Shown piece by piece: positions 1-8,642 of a stretch of DNA of 12,454 nucleotides; position 1 is the first letter of the stretch, and every line of letters starts with the position of its first letter. Source of the DNA: Irineochytrium annulatum (taxonomy: Eukaryota > Chytridiomycota > Chytridiomycetes > Chytridiales > Chytridiaceae). Below the pieces are notes generated by a model. The model worked only from the letters and a program-made list of their open reading frames with translations, was not told the DNA's origin and searched no databases. The position numbers and the translations under genes were made by a program. The stretch spans positions 1 through 12,454 of the forward strand of contig JADGJL010000885.1 in the NCBI GenBank assembly GCA_027600665.1. The letters are read 5' to 3'.

Positions 1-1
1 C

Positions 2-1096
2 GCCCGGCGCCCGGCCCCGGGCGGTGGCCGCTTCGCTCCGGGCCCCCGGGGGCGGCGGGGGCCACGGCCCGGTACGGCGGTTGCGAAGGGATCGATGGAG
101 AAGGGGGGCAGAACGTCGATGGAGGGCACGGGGAAGGCAGTCGCGAAGGGGTCGATGGAGAAGGCGACGGGATCGACGGAGGGCGTTGCCCCGCAAGTCA
201 GGGTCAGCGACGCCGGCCAGTCGGTCCACTCAGATGCGGGCAGCAGCGTCGTCGTCGTCGTCGTGTCAGGGACGCGCGGCAAGTTCCTCCCCACCTGGCC
301 CGCCGCCGCTACGATCCTGACGCTCCTCGGAGGTCCCCCGGGCGCCTACCTCTGGTTTGAGTTTGGTGACCGTCGCGGCCCGAAGCGCGGTTTCATCCGT
401 CAGAACAGGATCCTCATCCACCTCCTCACGGCCCTCCTCCGCGTCCTCTTCCTCGTCGCCTTCCTCCTCGCTATCCAGTCTCACATCTCCTCCCAGGACT
501 CCCTCAAGATCGCCACCGCGGCGCTTGCGATTCTCGTTTCATCTTTCATGATCGCGTCGGACCTGCTATCACTCGCTCTGCTGGTCTGCAACTTCCGCAC
601 GGGCATCCAGGCACCAGTAGAGGGCGAGGAGGTCGAGCTGGAGGATCCGCGGGGCGGTGGTGTGGGCGATAGAATCGCGGGGAGGATGAGGGAGGACGTA
701 AGGTGGGTCGTGACGGGGGCTAAAGGGCCGAATCCTTGGGAGATAAGGAGGGGCACGCCGAGCCCGAGTCCGAGCAGGAGTCCTGCGAGGAGGAGCGGGG
801 AGTTGAGGGATGTAGAGAGTGGCGTTGGGGAGACGGCGGCGGGTGAAGAGAAGAGGAGGAGCACGGCGAGCCTTGGGGTTCACACGGAGTCCGAACGGAG
901 AGGGAGCGCGGCCAGTTTGGAGGTTAAGCTGGACTCGGAGCGGAGAGGAAGCGCGGCGAGCTTGGGCGTTAAGGAGTTTGCGGAGAAGAGGAAGGGCACG
1001 GCGAGCTTAGGAGTGGAGTTGACGACGATGAGGAAAGTGGAGGTCACTACGGCTTCGGCGGCGTCGGTTGCTTCGGCTAAGGGAACCCTAGCTTGA
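2..1096 (+). CDS. Putative multi-pass membrane protein with repetitive Ser-rich basic tail (5' partial)
   Basis: I do not recognise the family. The frame is open from base 2 to the TGA at 1094-1096. The first ATG is at 95, but sequence upstream of it is in frame and contains one copy of a repeat that recurs downstream, so the true start probably lies outside the window. Numbering from the ATG at 95 (333 aa), there is a low-complexity N-terminus, a run of six Val (52-57), and three hydrophobic segments at about 68-88, 105-127 and 139-166. A long hydrophilic tail follows: an acidic patch near 177-185, an SPSPSRSP-type stretch near 223-230, and four 15-residue repeats at 252-311. This suggests a membrane protein with a cytosolic, possibly phosphorylated tail, which is inference. 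No intron is needed. The high GC3 and long uninterrupted frame support real coding; function is unknown. Confidence 0.65.
   Translation, partial: ARRPAPGGGRFAPGPRGRRGPRPGTAVAKGSMEKGGRTSMEGTGKAVAKGSMEKATGSTEGVAPQVRVSDAGQSVHSDAGSSVVVVVVSGTRGKFLPTWPAAATILTLLGGPPGAYLWFEFGDRRGPKRGFIRQNRILIHLLTALLRVLFLVAFLLAIQSHISSQDSLKIATAALAILVSSFMIASDLLSLALLVCNFRTGIQAPVEGEEVELEDPRGGGVGDRIAGRMREDVRWVVTGAKGPNPWEIRRGTPSPSPSRSPARRSGELRDVESGVGETAAGEEKRRSTASLGVHTESERRGSAASLEVKLDSERRGSAASLGVKEFAEKRKGTASLGVELTTMRKVEVTTASAASVASAKGTLA
74..187 (+). repeat. Two tandem ~60-bp coding repeats
   Basis: Two near-identical units start at about 74 and 134 (period 60 bp, 20 codons). Both encode AVAKGSMEK followed by a degenerate S-M/T-E-G motif. 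At DNA level the shared core is at 83-104 and 143-164, with one mismatch. The first copy lies partly upstream of the first in-frame ATG (95), which argues that the coding frame extends further 5'. Confidence 0.7.
848..1027 (+). repeat. Four 45-bp coding repeats (15 aa each) with R-R/K-x-S/T motifs
   Basis: Four units of exactly 15 codons lie in register at residues 252-266, 267-281, 282-296 and 297-311 (numbered from the ATG at 95). The consensus is E-[KR]-R-x-[SG]-[TA]-A-S-L-[GE]-V, followed by four variable residues. Each unit holds a basophilic-kinase-like site: RRST, RRGS, RRGS and RKGT. The DNA copies have diverged mostly at silent or conservative positions. Confidence 0.85.
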
Positions 1097-1249
1097 TCTC
1101 AATCTGTTTCGTGGCTCTCCTAGCAGCTATGCTGGAGCAATCCCAAGTTCATTTTACATTATATTGCCCGCTGGACTTTTCTATAAACCTTTGATTCATG
1201 GTTATTCTACAGTATGTAAACTTCGATTCTCTGTATAATTCACTGCATC

Positions 1250-1255
1250 ATTAAA
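1250..1255 (+). terminator. Possible polyadenylation signal (ATTAAA)
   Basis: ATTAAA lies about 150 nt after the stop of the first gene, in an AT-rich stretch (about 1190-1280) that contrasts with the GC-rich coding DNA before it. It is a common variant of AATAAA. Assignment rests on position and composition only. Confidence 0.35.
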
Positions 1256-1287
1256 ATATAATACGCTTTCGTGCTATAAAACAACGA

Positions 1288-1683
1288 CTAGACACTGTGG
1301 GCGATCTCACTTGAACAAGCCCCACTGACCTCATGACGCAAGAATTCACATGGTCGGCGTCCTGACAATGGCATAAACCTCGCCATGCCCGTGATGAAGT
1401 AACAGACCTCGAAGTCCGCGCCACTCCTCAACAGATGCAGCACATCATGCAACACGTATCTCCGGCGCGCGTCATTCCTGTGCGCCGAGATGTCGGCACA
1501 TCAGGGCAGGAGGAGCGAAGGGACATCGAAGGTTTCCAGGCGGGTAAAACGAAGGTAGATCGCGAGCCTGCTGGGCAAAACGGGAACGGCCCATCACCCG
1601 ACGGATCCATATGCTGCCCAGACGATCGCGAGACGGTCGGGCACGCGACGAGACCCTGCCGGTCGAGCATCCGTCGTCGTTAA
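1288..1683 (-). pseudogene. Possible decayed coding segment interrupted by two TGA codons
   Basis: The minus-strand frame from about 1683 down to the TAG at 1288-1290 reads like protein, with strongly G/C-ending codons, but has TGA stops at 1594-1596 and 1501-1503. Recognisable stretches include RLAIYLRFTRLETFDVPSLL and YVLHDVLHLLRSGADFEVCY. The last part alone (1291-1500) is 70 codons with no Met at its start. Hydrophobic, leucine-spaced segments recall fungal F-box/LRR-like proteins, but I cannot assign a family. Alternatives are the terminal exon(s) of a gene with unrecognised introns, or chance openness caused by GC-rich composition. The simple 47-nt intron I tried across the second stop did not preserve frame. 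Confidence 0.3.
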
Positions 1684-1924
1684 CCCGTGGTTAGGCTTGG
1701 AGCTACAAAGGAATATGCCTGCGTGAAGGTGTTGGTCTTTCAAAAGCAGTGGTGCGTGTTACTAAAAGAAAGAAAGCTACAATTTATGCAAGCAACAAAA
1801 CCGGCACACATGCAAGTAAAGCATCAAATCACTACCAGTACGTTCACTGTCGCCGCTTGTCCCCCCACCGCGTCGCCGTAGAGAATCTTTTTATCAGGGC
1901 GCCAAGCACACGGGCTTCCACATT

Positions 1925-2832
1925 CTACCCCCAAACTGCCGCCACAGACCCCACCATAGCCAGCCATAGTGCCCACCTCCCAAACCCGTTCCCCATCGCG
2001 CTCGAATAGAAAACCGGCATCCCTGCAGGTGCCTTCGACAGCGTTACAAACGGCTGTGCCGCATGCGCTGGCGTAGATGTCGATGTCATGGTAGCCGCGG
2101 TTGTCGAGGAGTGGAGAGTGGAGGTTGATAAAGTTTCTGACATGGCTGAGGCTATTGAAGTTGTGTAGGTGGCCATGGTGGCGGGGAGGGTCACTGCGGT
2201 GTCTGAAGGCGGGAAGAATGGGTTCGACGGCGGTTCGCCAAGGGTGGGGAACGGCGGAAGTGTTGATGGCAAGGTGGGGCTGGGGTTCGCTAGCGCCGTG
2301 AACGGATTTGAGGATGCAGCAAGCGGAATTGAAAACGCAGGGAACAGCGAGGAAGGGAACAGCGAGGGTCCGGAGAGTGGCGAGGGCGGGAGGAGCAGCG
2401 AGGTAGCGGCCGATACTGGAGGGAGCGGAGCCTGTCGGGGTATTAACAAAAGAAGATCAGTATTCACACAGAACAATATCAACGCTCGCACCGCCCCCTC
2501 ACCTCCATGCCATAAGCCCACACCCTCACGCCCGTCCCCGTTCCAATTCCGCACATCCCTCCGCTTCCGTCGGGGCACGGCCCACATCCCTCGGGATCCA
2601 CTTGCGCAATCTCGTCACTTGTCGCTCCGAGACAATAGCATCTTGCAGGGCCCGTCGCGACGCCGTAATACGGCGCGCCGCTGGCCACGGCGCATGCGGC
2701 ACGGCACGACGGGAGGAGGTCGACGGCGCCCAGGGCGAGGAAGGGTGTCGGCGGGGGTGCCGGGGAGAGGAGGAGACAGGACTGCTGCATGGCGATGTTG
2801 GATGAATGGAGGTGGACGTCGATGCGGAGCAT
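1925..2832 (-). CDS. WSC-domain protein with Ser/Thr/Pro-rich stalk and GPI-anchor-like C-terminus (5' end unresolved)
   Basis: Two exons are placed: 2832-2503 and 2431-1925, with a 71-nt intron (GTGAGG...ACAG, phase 0). From the ATG at 2832 the product is 278 aa. Residues 19-107 match a WSC domain with eight Cys at 19, 43, 47, 65, 67, 83, 86 and 94, including C-x3-C, CYC, C-x2-C and a terminal CG...VWAY. WSC domains bind carbohydrate in the fungal wall. Residues 111-250 are Pro/Ser/Thr/Ala-rich, a likely O-glycosylated stalk. The last ~17 residues are hydrophobic, preceded by small residues (SSAMGNG), as in GPI-attachment signals. A GPI protein needs a signal peptide, but none is visible before Cys19, so a first exon upstream (2833-3290) is likely missed; an acceptor just before the QSC codons is possible. 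The 5' boundary is therefore provisional. Confidence 0.75.
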
Positions 2833-3290
2833 GAGCGATAATCGGAGGATGCGGGATGCGGGGGCGATAAAGTGACGCTAGAGGGCGCGGTGGCCCAGCA
2901 CCAAGCTCAGTAGCTGCTGGGAGTGACTCGCCCCCCCGCACGCACTCGCACCGACGCTCGATGCCGCTGGGACAGCAGAACAGCATCACGACGACGTCAG
3001 ACGGCAAGGACAGCTGGAGAATGCTGGGGAGACGGAAGTCCGCGTTGGACGCTTTGGCCGTGGACCATCTGCAACCTGACCCGGATTCAAGCAAGGCCCG
3101 ATCCGACCAGCTCGAGAACTGCATCGGCCTCTTTGGAGGCGTGGCAAGCGGCGCAGATGCCGGCGAGAAACGTCGCAGCGAGGGGGCGCGATGATGGCGC
3201 TTCCTTGTTCTTCGTTAACACTGATCCTCATCGCTCTTTCCTCTTCAATCCGATTCATGAACCATAAAAACGATCCCGCAACTTTCAAGC
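2833..3290. other. Interval between the WSC gene and the oxidoreductase: coding-like but unresolved
   Basis: This stretch should hold the promoter and first exon of the minus-strand WSC gene. Third positions at coordinates equal to 2 mod 3 are strongly G/C, so two opposed frames look coding-like. One is the plus-strand frame from 2871 to 3194, with an ATG at 2961 giving 77 aa (ending SEGAR). The other is the minus-strand frame containing an ATG at 3124. A third, minus-strand frame near 3130-3200 encodes a hydrophobic stretch (LAATFLAGICAACHAS) resembling a signal peptide but lacking an in-frame Met. I cannot choose between these by eye. Confidence 0.4.
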
Positions 3291-3304
3291 TTTATTTATT
3301 TATT
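3291..3304 (-). terminator. Overlapping AATAAA polyadenylation signals
   Basis: On the minus strand AATAAATAAATAAA lies 42-56 nt after the TAA of the oxidoreductase gene (3347-3349). Three overlapping AATAAA-type hexamers at this distance are a convincing 3'-end signal for that gene. Confidence 0.7.
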
Positions 3305-3346
3305 CACAGCACCGCTCAACTCGACGACGTTACCGTCAGTGAATCG

Positions 3347-4455
3347 TTAAATCTTATACACAATCTTCTCCCCCGACACCTTTCCCGCCCTCATCATCTC
3401 CAACCCGGCTGCGACAGCCTCCAACCCGCCCTCCAACAGCCTGACCCTGTTCGGTTTGATCCTCCCATCCTCCATCATCGTGGTTAGCTTCCTGTACGTC
3501 TCCCTCGTCAGGTTGAAGTCCTTCTCATTCACATCCACAACCTGCCCCAGGAAGTTCGTGTACGGCCTGCCGAGCGCGTTCCAGCCCTGCACGATAGTAG
3601 TTGACACGTCGGCGCGCTTGATTGCGGCCTCGCCGCCCGGCATCACGGTCGCGATGTGGCCCGGGCGGTCGGCGTCCAGGCAGGACTCCACCAGTGCAAA
3701 GGAGTCGCCGCCGGAGTAGGCGTCGTACGCGCGCGTGAGCCCGCCGTGGGCCGAGGCGGCTTCCTGCACCTTGCGAGCGACGTGCGCGTCGGTGTAATCG
3801 ATGATCACGTCGGCCCCGAGTCCGCGAACGTAGGCCTCGTTGCGAGGTGAGCAGGTGGCGACGACGTGCAGTCCCTTGATCTTGGCCAGCTGAACGGCAA
3901 ATGAGCCCGTCGAGCTAGCGGCGGACCAGACGAGGAATGGCGTGCCAGGGGCAAGCTCGTCCACACGCGCGTCGCTAAGTCCGAGTGCGGCTGTGATACA
4001 TGCGGCGGGGACGGTGGAAGCTTCCTCGTGGGTGACGGAGTCGGGCAGGCGGAGTAGGAGATCGTGACGGGCGCGAACGTGCTCCGAGAAACCGCCTTCG
4101 CCGGGAACGCGGGCTGCGTGGACGAAGGTCGCAACGCGGTCTCCGATCTTGAAAGCGGCGGTGTCGACGTTGCGACCGATAGAGACGATGGTGCCCGACA
4201 CGTCGCATCCGACCACGTCACCGGGTTTGGCGGCTTTGAAGTCGATGAGTTCTGAAGATGGAATACAGTGGTTAGCGAGCATAGACGAAGGAAAAAAAAA
4301 CAAGACGACGCACTCCAGTCGACAGGATTCTGGGCGGCGCAGACGACCCTGATCAAGACCTCGTCGTCCTCCAAGGTGGGCACGGGGACCTGCTCGACCT
4401 TAAGCGAGCCGTCCTCTTGCAAGACCAGAGCGCGGTGGTACTCGGACACGGTCAT
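3347..4455 (-). CDS. Zinc-independent MDR-superfamily NAD(P)H oxidoreductase (enoyl reductase/quinone reductase-like)
   Basis: Two exons (4455-4314 and 4251-3347) are joined across a 62-nt intron (GTGCGT...TTCAG, phase 1), giving 348 aa. The N-terminal GroES-like domain runs to about residue 120: NPVDWK (43-48), GCDVSGT (62-68) and GDRVA (84-88). The Rossmann domain carries a glycine/serine-rich nucleotide loop, SAASSTGSFAVQLAK (157-171), followed by CSPRN (181-185) and GLGADVIIDY (191-200). The C-terminus returns to the GroES-like fold (GRIKPN, GEKIVYKI). I do not see the structural-zinc Cys cluster of true alcohol dehydrogenases, so this fits the zinc-free branch that includes ToxD/LovC-like trans-enoyl reductases and quinone-reductase-like proteins. 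Substrate unknown. There is no polyketide synthase in the window, so a role in secondary metabolism is not supported here. It is divergent from the Lon gene, sharing 550 bp of upstream DNA. Confidence 0.87.
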
Positions 4456-5005
4456 GTTGAAAGGAGAGGGATTGAGCTGTAGCCATCGCGTCGTTCGCGT
4501 TTTAATAGCGGCGACTCCCGGATTAGTAAGCGAGCTGCTTCCAAAACTCCATAGCGGCCAGCGGTGGCGAGGAAGGCGCGAGGTCCTGGAGCAGTTTCCT
4601 TCTGCGTGGATCGAGCGGGGGGCACGGAGCTCCGCAAGGTCCGCTTTACAAAGATCCTGTCAACTACCGACTTTTTGACTGACTGACTGGTGAACATTCC
4701 AATCCTTTGCCCTCGACGCCGTTGGTTCCCTTGCTCCCATAGCTGGCCCTTTCCTCTCCCGCCTTGTAAGAATCGTGTCTGCCCACAAACACGTTGCATC
4801 CGCTGTCTCTCCGGAATTGTTTGCCGACCGACCTGGTGCTCACCTGTCAACACGCCAATATCTGTGGCGCTGGTATTGTTTTGTATTTCAAGAAATGTAA
4901 TAAAATGATTTGAAGAGTTGAATTTGATTTGATAAGAAAATGATTAAGCAAGAAATAGACCTGCGACGAGTTGTCACTTTCATTTGCTAATCAGAATCCC
5001 GAACG
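4456..5005. promoter_or_regulatory. Divergent intergenic region (oxidoreductase / Lon protease promoters)
   Basis: This 550-bp region lies between two divergent start codons and should hold both promoters. The half nearest the oxidoreductase is GC-rich. The last ~130 bp before the Lon start (about 4875-4960) is distinctly A/T-rich, as expected of a core promoter, although no perfect TATA box is evident. It also holds a (GACT)3 run at 4677-4688 and the motifs listed separately. A 133-codon minus-strand frame covers much of it but shows no recognisable protein. Confidence 0.6.
4691..4703 (+). promoter_or_regulatory. Two-unit heat-shock-element-like motif overlapping a CCAAT box
   Basis: tGAAcaTTCc at 4691-4700 matches two inverted nGAAn units, the minimal core recognised by heat-shock factor. 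A third unit is absent on either side. CCAAT at 4699-4703 abuts it. The site lies about 305 bp upstream of the Lon ATG. Mitochondrial Lon is heat-induced in yeast, so the match is plausible, but so short a motif can occur by chance. Confidence 0.3.
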
Positions 5006-8000
5006 ATGCGCGTCCTCCAGCGCCCGATCCCAATGTGCCGCCAGCGTCGCCTCCTCACCTGCGGGTCCAGCAGGTCCCTCTTCTCCTCATCTTCCCTGCT
5101 CCCGGCCATCCCAGCCGTCATATCGCGGTCGGCGACAGCGATTTCGGCTCGGAGGGTACCAATCAACCTCCCGTCGCGGACCAGTCCCTACTCATCCGGC
5201 AGTGACGGAAAGATGCTGAGGCCGCTGAAGATGTACATGATGGAAGAGGAAAAGAAGCGCATCCTGGAGCGCTTCTTCAATTCCAAGTCGGATGCCTCCA
5301 CAACAGCCAATTCGGCGGATATTCAGGCAGCAGACGGATCATCGTCACCGACGGGAAGCGGCTCTGGAGGGTCTGCACCGGCGGGCGCGGGATCCGGGTC
5401 GAGTTCGGGCGACGATGGCGACGGGGGCGAGTCGGGCAAGCGGCCGCCAAAGGCGCCGGAGAAGAAGGACTCGGAGGTTGAGAACGAGAGCGATGCCGAG
5501 GAGACGGTGGTGGATGAGGACGGGGTGGAAGCCGCGAAGCCGGAGGGTGCACGCGGTACCGCCGCCGGCGCCGGCGGCGAAGGCGGGGGTGGGGACGGCG
5601 CGCCCGCGAAAGCCGCACCACCGGCTTCCAGTGAGAAGAGCCTGGAGAAGATTGTCGTGCCGAAGAGCTATCCGCAGCTGCTGGCGATCCCGTTGACGAA
5701 GAGGCCTTTGTTCCCGGGCCACTACAAGTCGTTATATATCAAGGACCCCAGCACGAAGGAGGCTATACGGAATTTGGTTGCAAGGTACAGATTTCAAAGT
5801 TAGACGCTTACTTACAATTTGATTCGATTGAAGACGGCAACCGTATATCGCGGTCTTCTTGGCGAAGGATGACAACAACGAGTTAGATATGATCAAAAAT
5901 GTCGACGAGGTGCACAAGATTGGCGTCTTTGCGCAGATCACAAACATTTACGAAGCCGGGATGGACAGGGAGAACCTGACGGTGGTCGTGTACCCACATC
6001 GCCGGATCCGGATCAATAGTGTGGTTTTACCCCCTGCGAAACCCTCGGCGACGGGCGAGACCGCGGAGGGGGAAGGCGCGAAGGCTGCGGAGGTCCGTTT
6101 GATCTTTTACGAAAAATTTGTTGATCTCGTATTTATCCCGCTACCAACTCAAAGGCCACTGACGCTGAACTTGAAAACAAGTTGAAGGAGAGCGGCTACC
6201 AACCAATAAACTACCATCTTGGCACTCTCGACGTCTCCCTCGCCAATGTCGAGAACGCCGTCGACGAGCCTTTCCCCGCCGGTTCGAAAATAGTCGCGGC
6301 GACGACTAACGAGATGCTGACTACGCTCCGTGAACTCTCGGCCACGAACGCCTTGCTTCGGGACCAGATTATCACGTTCTCCGTCCAGACGGGCGGCAAC
6401 GCGTTCGAGGACCCGGCGAGGTCAGCCGACTTCGCCGCGGCGGTTTCAACGGGCGATCCGGCCGAGCTTCAAGACGTACTCGAATGCCTCGTAGTGGAGG
6501 AGAGGCTGAACAAGGCGCTAGTGCTGCTCAAGAAGGAGGTGGCGAACGCCAAGCTCCAGCAGGAAATCGCGCGCGAAGTCGACAAGAAGATTACGCGGAA
6601 GCAGCAGGAGTACTTTCTCATGGAGCAGCTCCGGGGCATTAAGAGGGAGCTGGGGATCGAGTCTGATGGCAAGGAGAAGCTCGTGGAGAAGTTTAGGGAG
6701 AGGGTATCGAAGCTGACGTTACCGGAGGCCGTGGAGAAGGTATTCAACGAGGAGATCACGAAGCTTCAGCACCTCGAGCCCGCCGCGAGCGAGTTTAATG
6801 TCACGAGAAACTATTTGGATTGGATCACCCAGTTGCCGTGGGGAAAGCATAGCAAGGAGAACTTCCACATCAAGCGAGCGACGGAGGTGCTGGACGAAGA
6901 CCATTATGGGTTGAAGGACGTCAAGGAGCGGATTTTGGAATTCATCGCTGTCGGATACCTCAACAATTCAGTCGAAGGGAAGATTATTTGTCTCGTGGGT
7001 CCACCAGGTACGCCTCCTTCTATGTAAGTAGAGTACTTCGAGAAGCTTAACTGCTTGCTGCTCTTTTTAAGGTGTCGGAAAGACATCTGTAGGAAAATCG
7101 ATCGCACGGGCTTTGAACCGGGAGTATTTCCGTTTTAGTGTGGGAGGGCTCACGGATGTGGCGGAAATTAAGGGACACCGGAGGACATACGTTGGTGCAA
7201 TGCCTGGGAAGGTCGTCCAGGCTTTGAAGAAGGTGCAAACAGAGAACCCGTTAATCATGGTGGATGAAAGTAAGGAGTTTTTTTTAACATACATTTTCTT
7301 TGCGCCTAACTTCTGCCTTCGCAGTTGATAAAATTGGCCGTGGCCACCAAGGCGACCCCGCCTCCGCGCTCCTAGAGCTCTTGGACCCGGAGCAAAACAG
7401 CTCCTTCCTGGACCACTACATGGACGTGCCCATCGACCTCTCGAAGGTCCTCTTCGTCTGCACTGCCAATACGACCGAGACCATCCCGGCCCCGCTCCTC
7501 GATCGGATGGAGGTGATCACGCTATCCGGCTATGTCGCCGAAGAGAAGGTCGCGATCGCCGAGACGTACCTAGCCCCCGCCGCGAGGGCCGCGGCGGGTC
7601 TGGAGAACAGGAAGGTCACGGTCACGAGGGAGGCGATTGAGTCTCTGATTCGGCACTACTGCCGCGAGAGCGGAGTTCGGAATCTAAAGAAGCAGATAGA
7701 TAAGATATTTAGGAAAAGTGCGCTATGGATTGTGAAGAGGGAGGACGAGCTTGGGTCGGCCGGGTCTGAGGATGTGGGGGTGGAGAAGTTCAAGGAGGTT
7801 ATTGAGGTCACGCCTGAAAACTTAAAGGATTACGTCGGTTCGCCGGTGTTCATTTCGGATCGGATGTATGATACAACGCCGGCGGGTGTTGTTATGGGTC
7901 TCGCATGGACGCAGATGGGTTCGTAGCCACCCTTCATGTCTACTAGCGCGAACATATTTGGTTTAATACTTTTTGCCAGGTGGGTCGGCGCTATACATTG

Positions 8001-8552
8001 AGTCCGTTCTCGAGTCGACGATTAAGGAGGACAGCAAGCCGTCGTTCAACCGGACCGGCCAGATGGGTGATGTGATGAAGGAGAGTGCGACGATCGCATA
8101 CACCTTCGCCAAGTCTTTCATGGCCCGGAGGTTCCCTGACAACCATTTCTTCGACAAGGCCGCTGTACATCTTCACGTCCCGGAGGGTGCAACCCCGAAA
8201 GATGGTGCGTGCTCTGTGCTCCTTCGTTCCTAAGGGGCTTACCCTCTGTTGACTGCCGTATATAGGTCCCTCAGCCGGAACAACGATGGCGACGGCTCTC
8301 GTCTCTCTTGCAACGGGCACACCACTCAAGGCGGATGTGGCCATGACGGGGGAGCTGACGTTGACTGGCAAGGTTTTGAAAATTGGGGGTGTGAAGGAGA
8401 AGACTATCGCGGCGAAGCGGACGGGTGTCAAGCACATTATCATGCCTGCGCAGAACAAGAGCGACTGGGACGAGTTGGAGGACTACATCAAGGAGGGGAT
8501 CGAGCCTACGTTTGTGAGCTGGTTCGATGAAATCTACGAGAAAGTGTTTTGA
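5006..8552 (+). CDS. PIM1: Mitochondrial ATP-dependent Lon protease
   Basis: Seven exons (5006-5784, 5834-6092, 6155-7007, 7072-7269, 7325-7918, 7980-8204, 8266-8552) give 1064 aa, close to yeast Pim1. Frame is kept across all six introns (49-64 nt). It degrades misfolded and oxidised matrix proteins and acts in mitochondrial DNA maintenance. Residues 1-65 are rich in Arg and Ser without acids, a matrix presequence, which supports the ATG at 5006. A Gly/Ser/acidic linker covers about 90-205. The LON substrate-binding domain begins near 216 ([15 protein letters not shown]). The AAA+ module has Walker A GPPGVGKT (628-635, Lys634), pore region [14 protein letters not shown], Walker B MVDE (693-696), sensor-1 Asn745, Arg finger Arg757 and sensor-2 Arg815. 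The peptidase has DGPSAG with catalytic Ser972 and GGVKEK with catalytic Lys1015; the 43-residue Ser-Lys spacing equals that of E. coli Lon. It appears complete and active. Confidence 0.95.
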
Positions 8553-8636
8553 TGAGCTGACCTCAAGGGGTTTTTGCATGACGAGAGGCTTTATTGAATT
8601 TCCTCATTCTAGAGTGATTTAACACACTGTTTTCAA

Positions 8637-8642
8637 AATAAA
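8637..8642 (+). terminator. AATAAA polyadenylation signal of the Lon gene
   Basis: AATAAA lies 85 nt after the Lon stop codon in an AT-rich stretch. A second AATAAA at 8681-8686 is only 44 nt before the ATG of the next gene. The 177-bp gap between the Lon stop and that ATG must therefore hold both the Lon 3' end and the promoter of the downstream WSC gene. Confidence 0.6.

Larger units (their letters stand above)
1097..1924. other. Gap between convergent genes (membrane protein, WSC protein)
   Basis: This 828-bp interval separates the 3' ends of a plus-strand and a minus-strand gene. The first part (1097-1290) is AT-rich with the ATTAAA motif. 1291-1683 is GC-rich and holds the possible relic described separately. 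1684-1924 has a purine-rich run (about 1764-1800) and nothing else I can name. Confidence 0.6.

Noticed and set aside
1501..1596. Reading the two TGA codons as Trp (alternative genetic code)
   Set aside because: The Lon gene and the small WSC gene in this window end at TGA after complete, recognisable proteins, so TGA is a normal stop here.
1435..1683. Short plus- and minus-strand open frames (80-82 codons) in the first gap
   Set aside because: Both lack recognisable features and normal composition. The stop-interrupted minus-strand frame in the same place looks more protein-like and is reported instead.
2169..2834. 221-codon plus-strand open frame
   Set aside because: It is antisense to the WSC gene, whose domain signature, intron and GPI-like tail are on the minus strand. 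The plus-strand product is low-complexity Gly/Arg-rich.
3191..3487. Plus-strand frame starting MMALPCSSLTLILIALSSS, resembling a signal peptide
   Set aside because: Most of the frame runs antisense through the 3' end of the well-supported oxidoreductase gene, and the product matches nothing I know. The hydrophobic start is probably chance.
3347..4455. Oxidoreductase as part of a polyketide cluster
   Set aside because: LovC/ToxD-like similarity suggests it, but no polyketide synthase, transporter or cluster regulator lies nearby; the neighbours are housekeeping and wall genes.
4452..4853. 133-codon minus-strand open frame in the divergent promoter region
   Set aside because: Gln/Arg-rich composition, no recognisable domain, overlap with the oxidoreductase start and location in expected promoter DNA argue against coding.
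5345..5722. Long open frames on the minus strand and in alternative plus frames within the Lon linker region
   Set aside because: These are Arg/Pro-rich products of very GC-rich DNA where stop codons are rare; the Lon frame explains the sequence.
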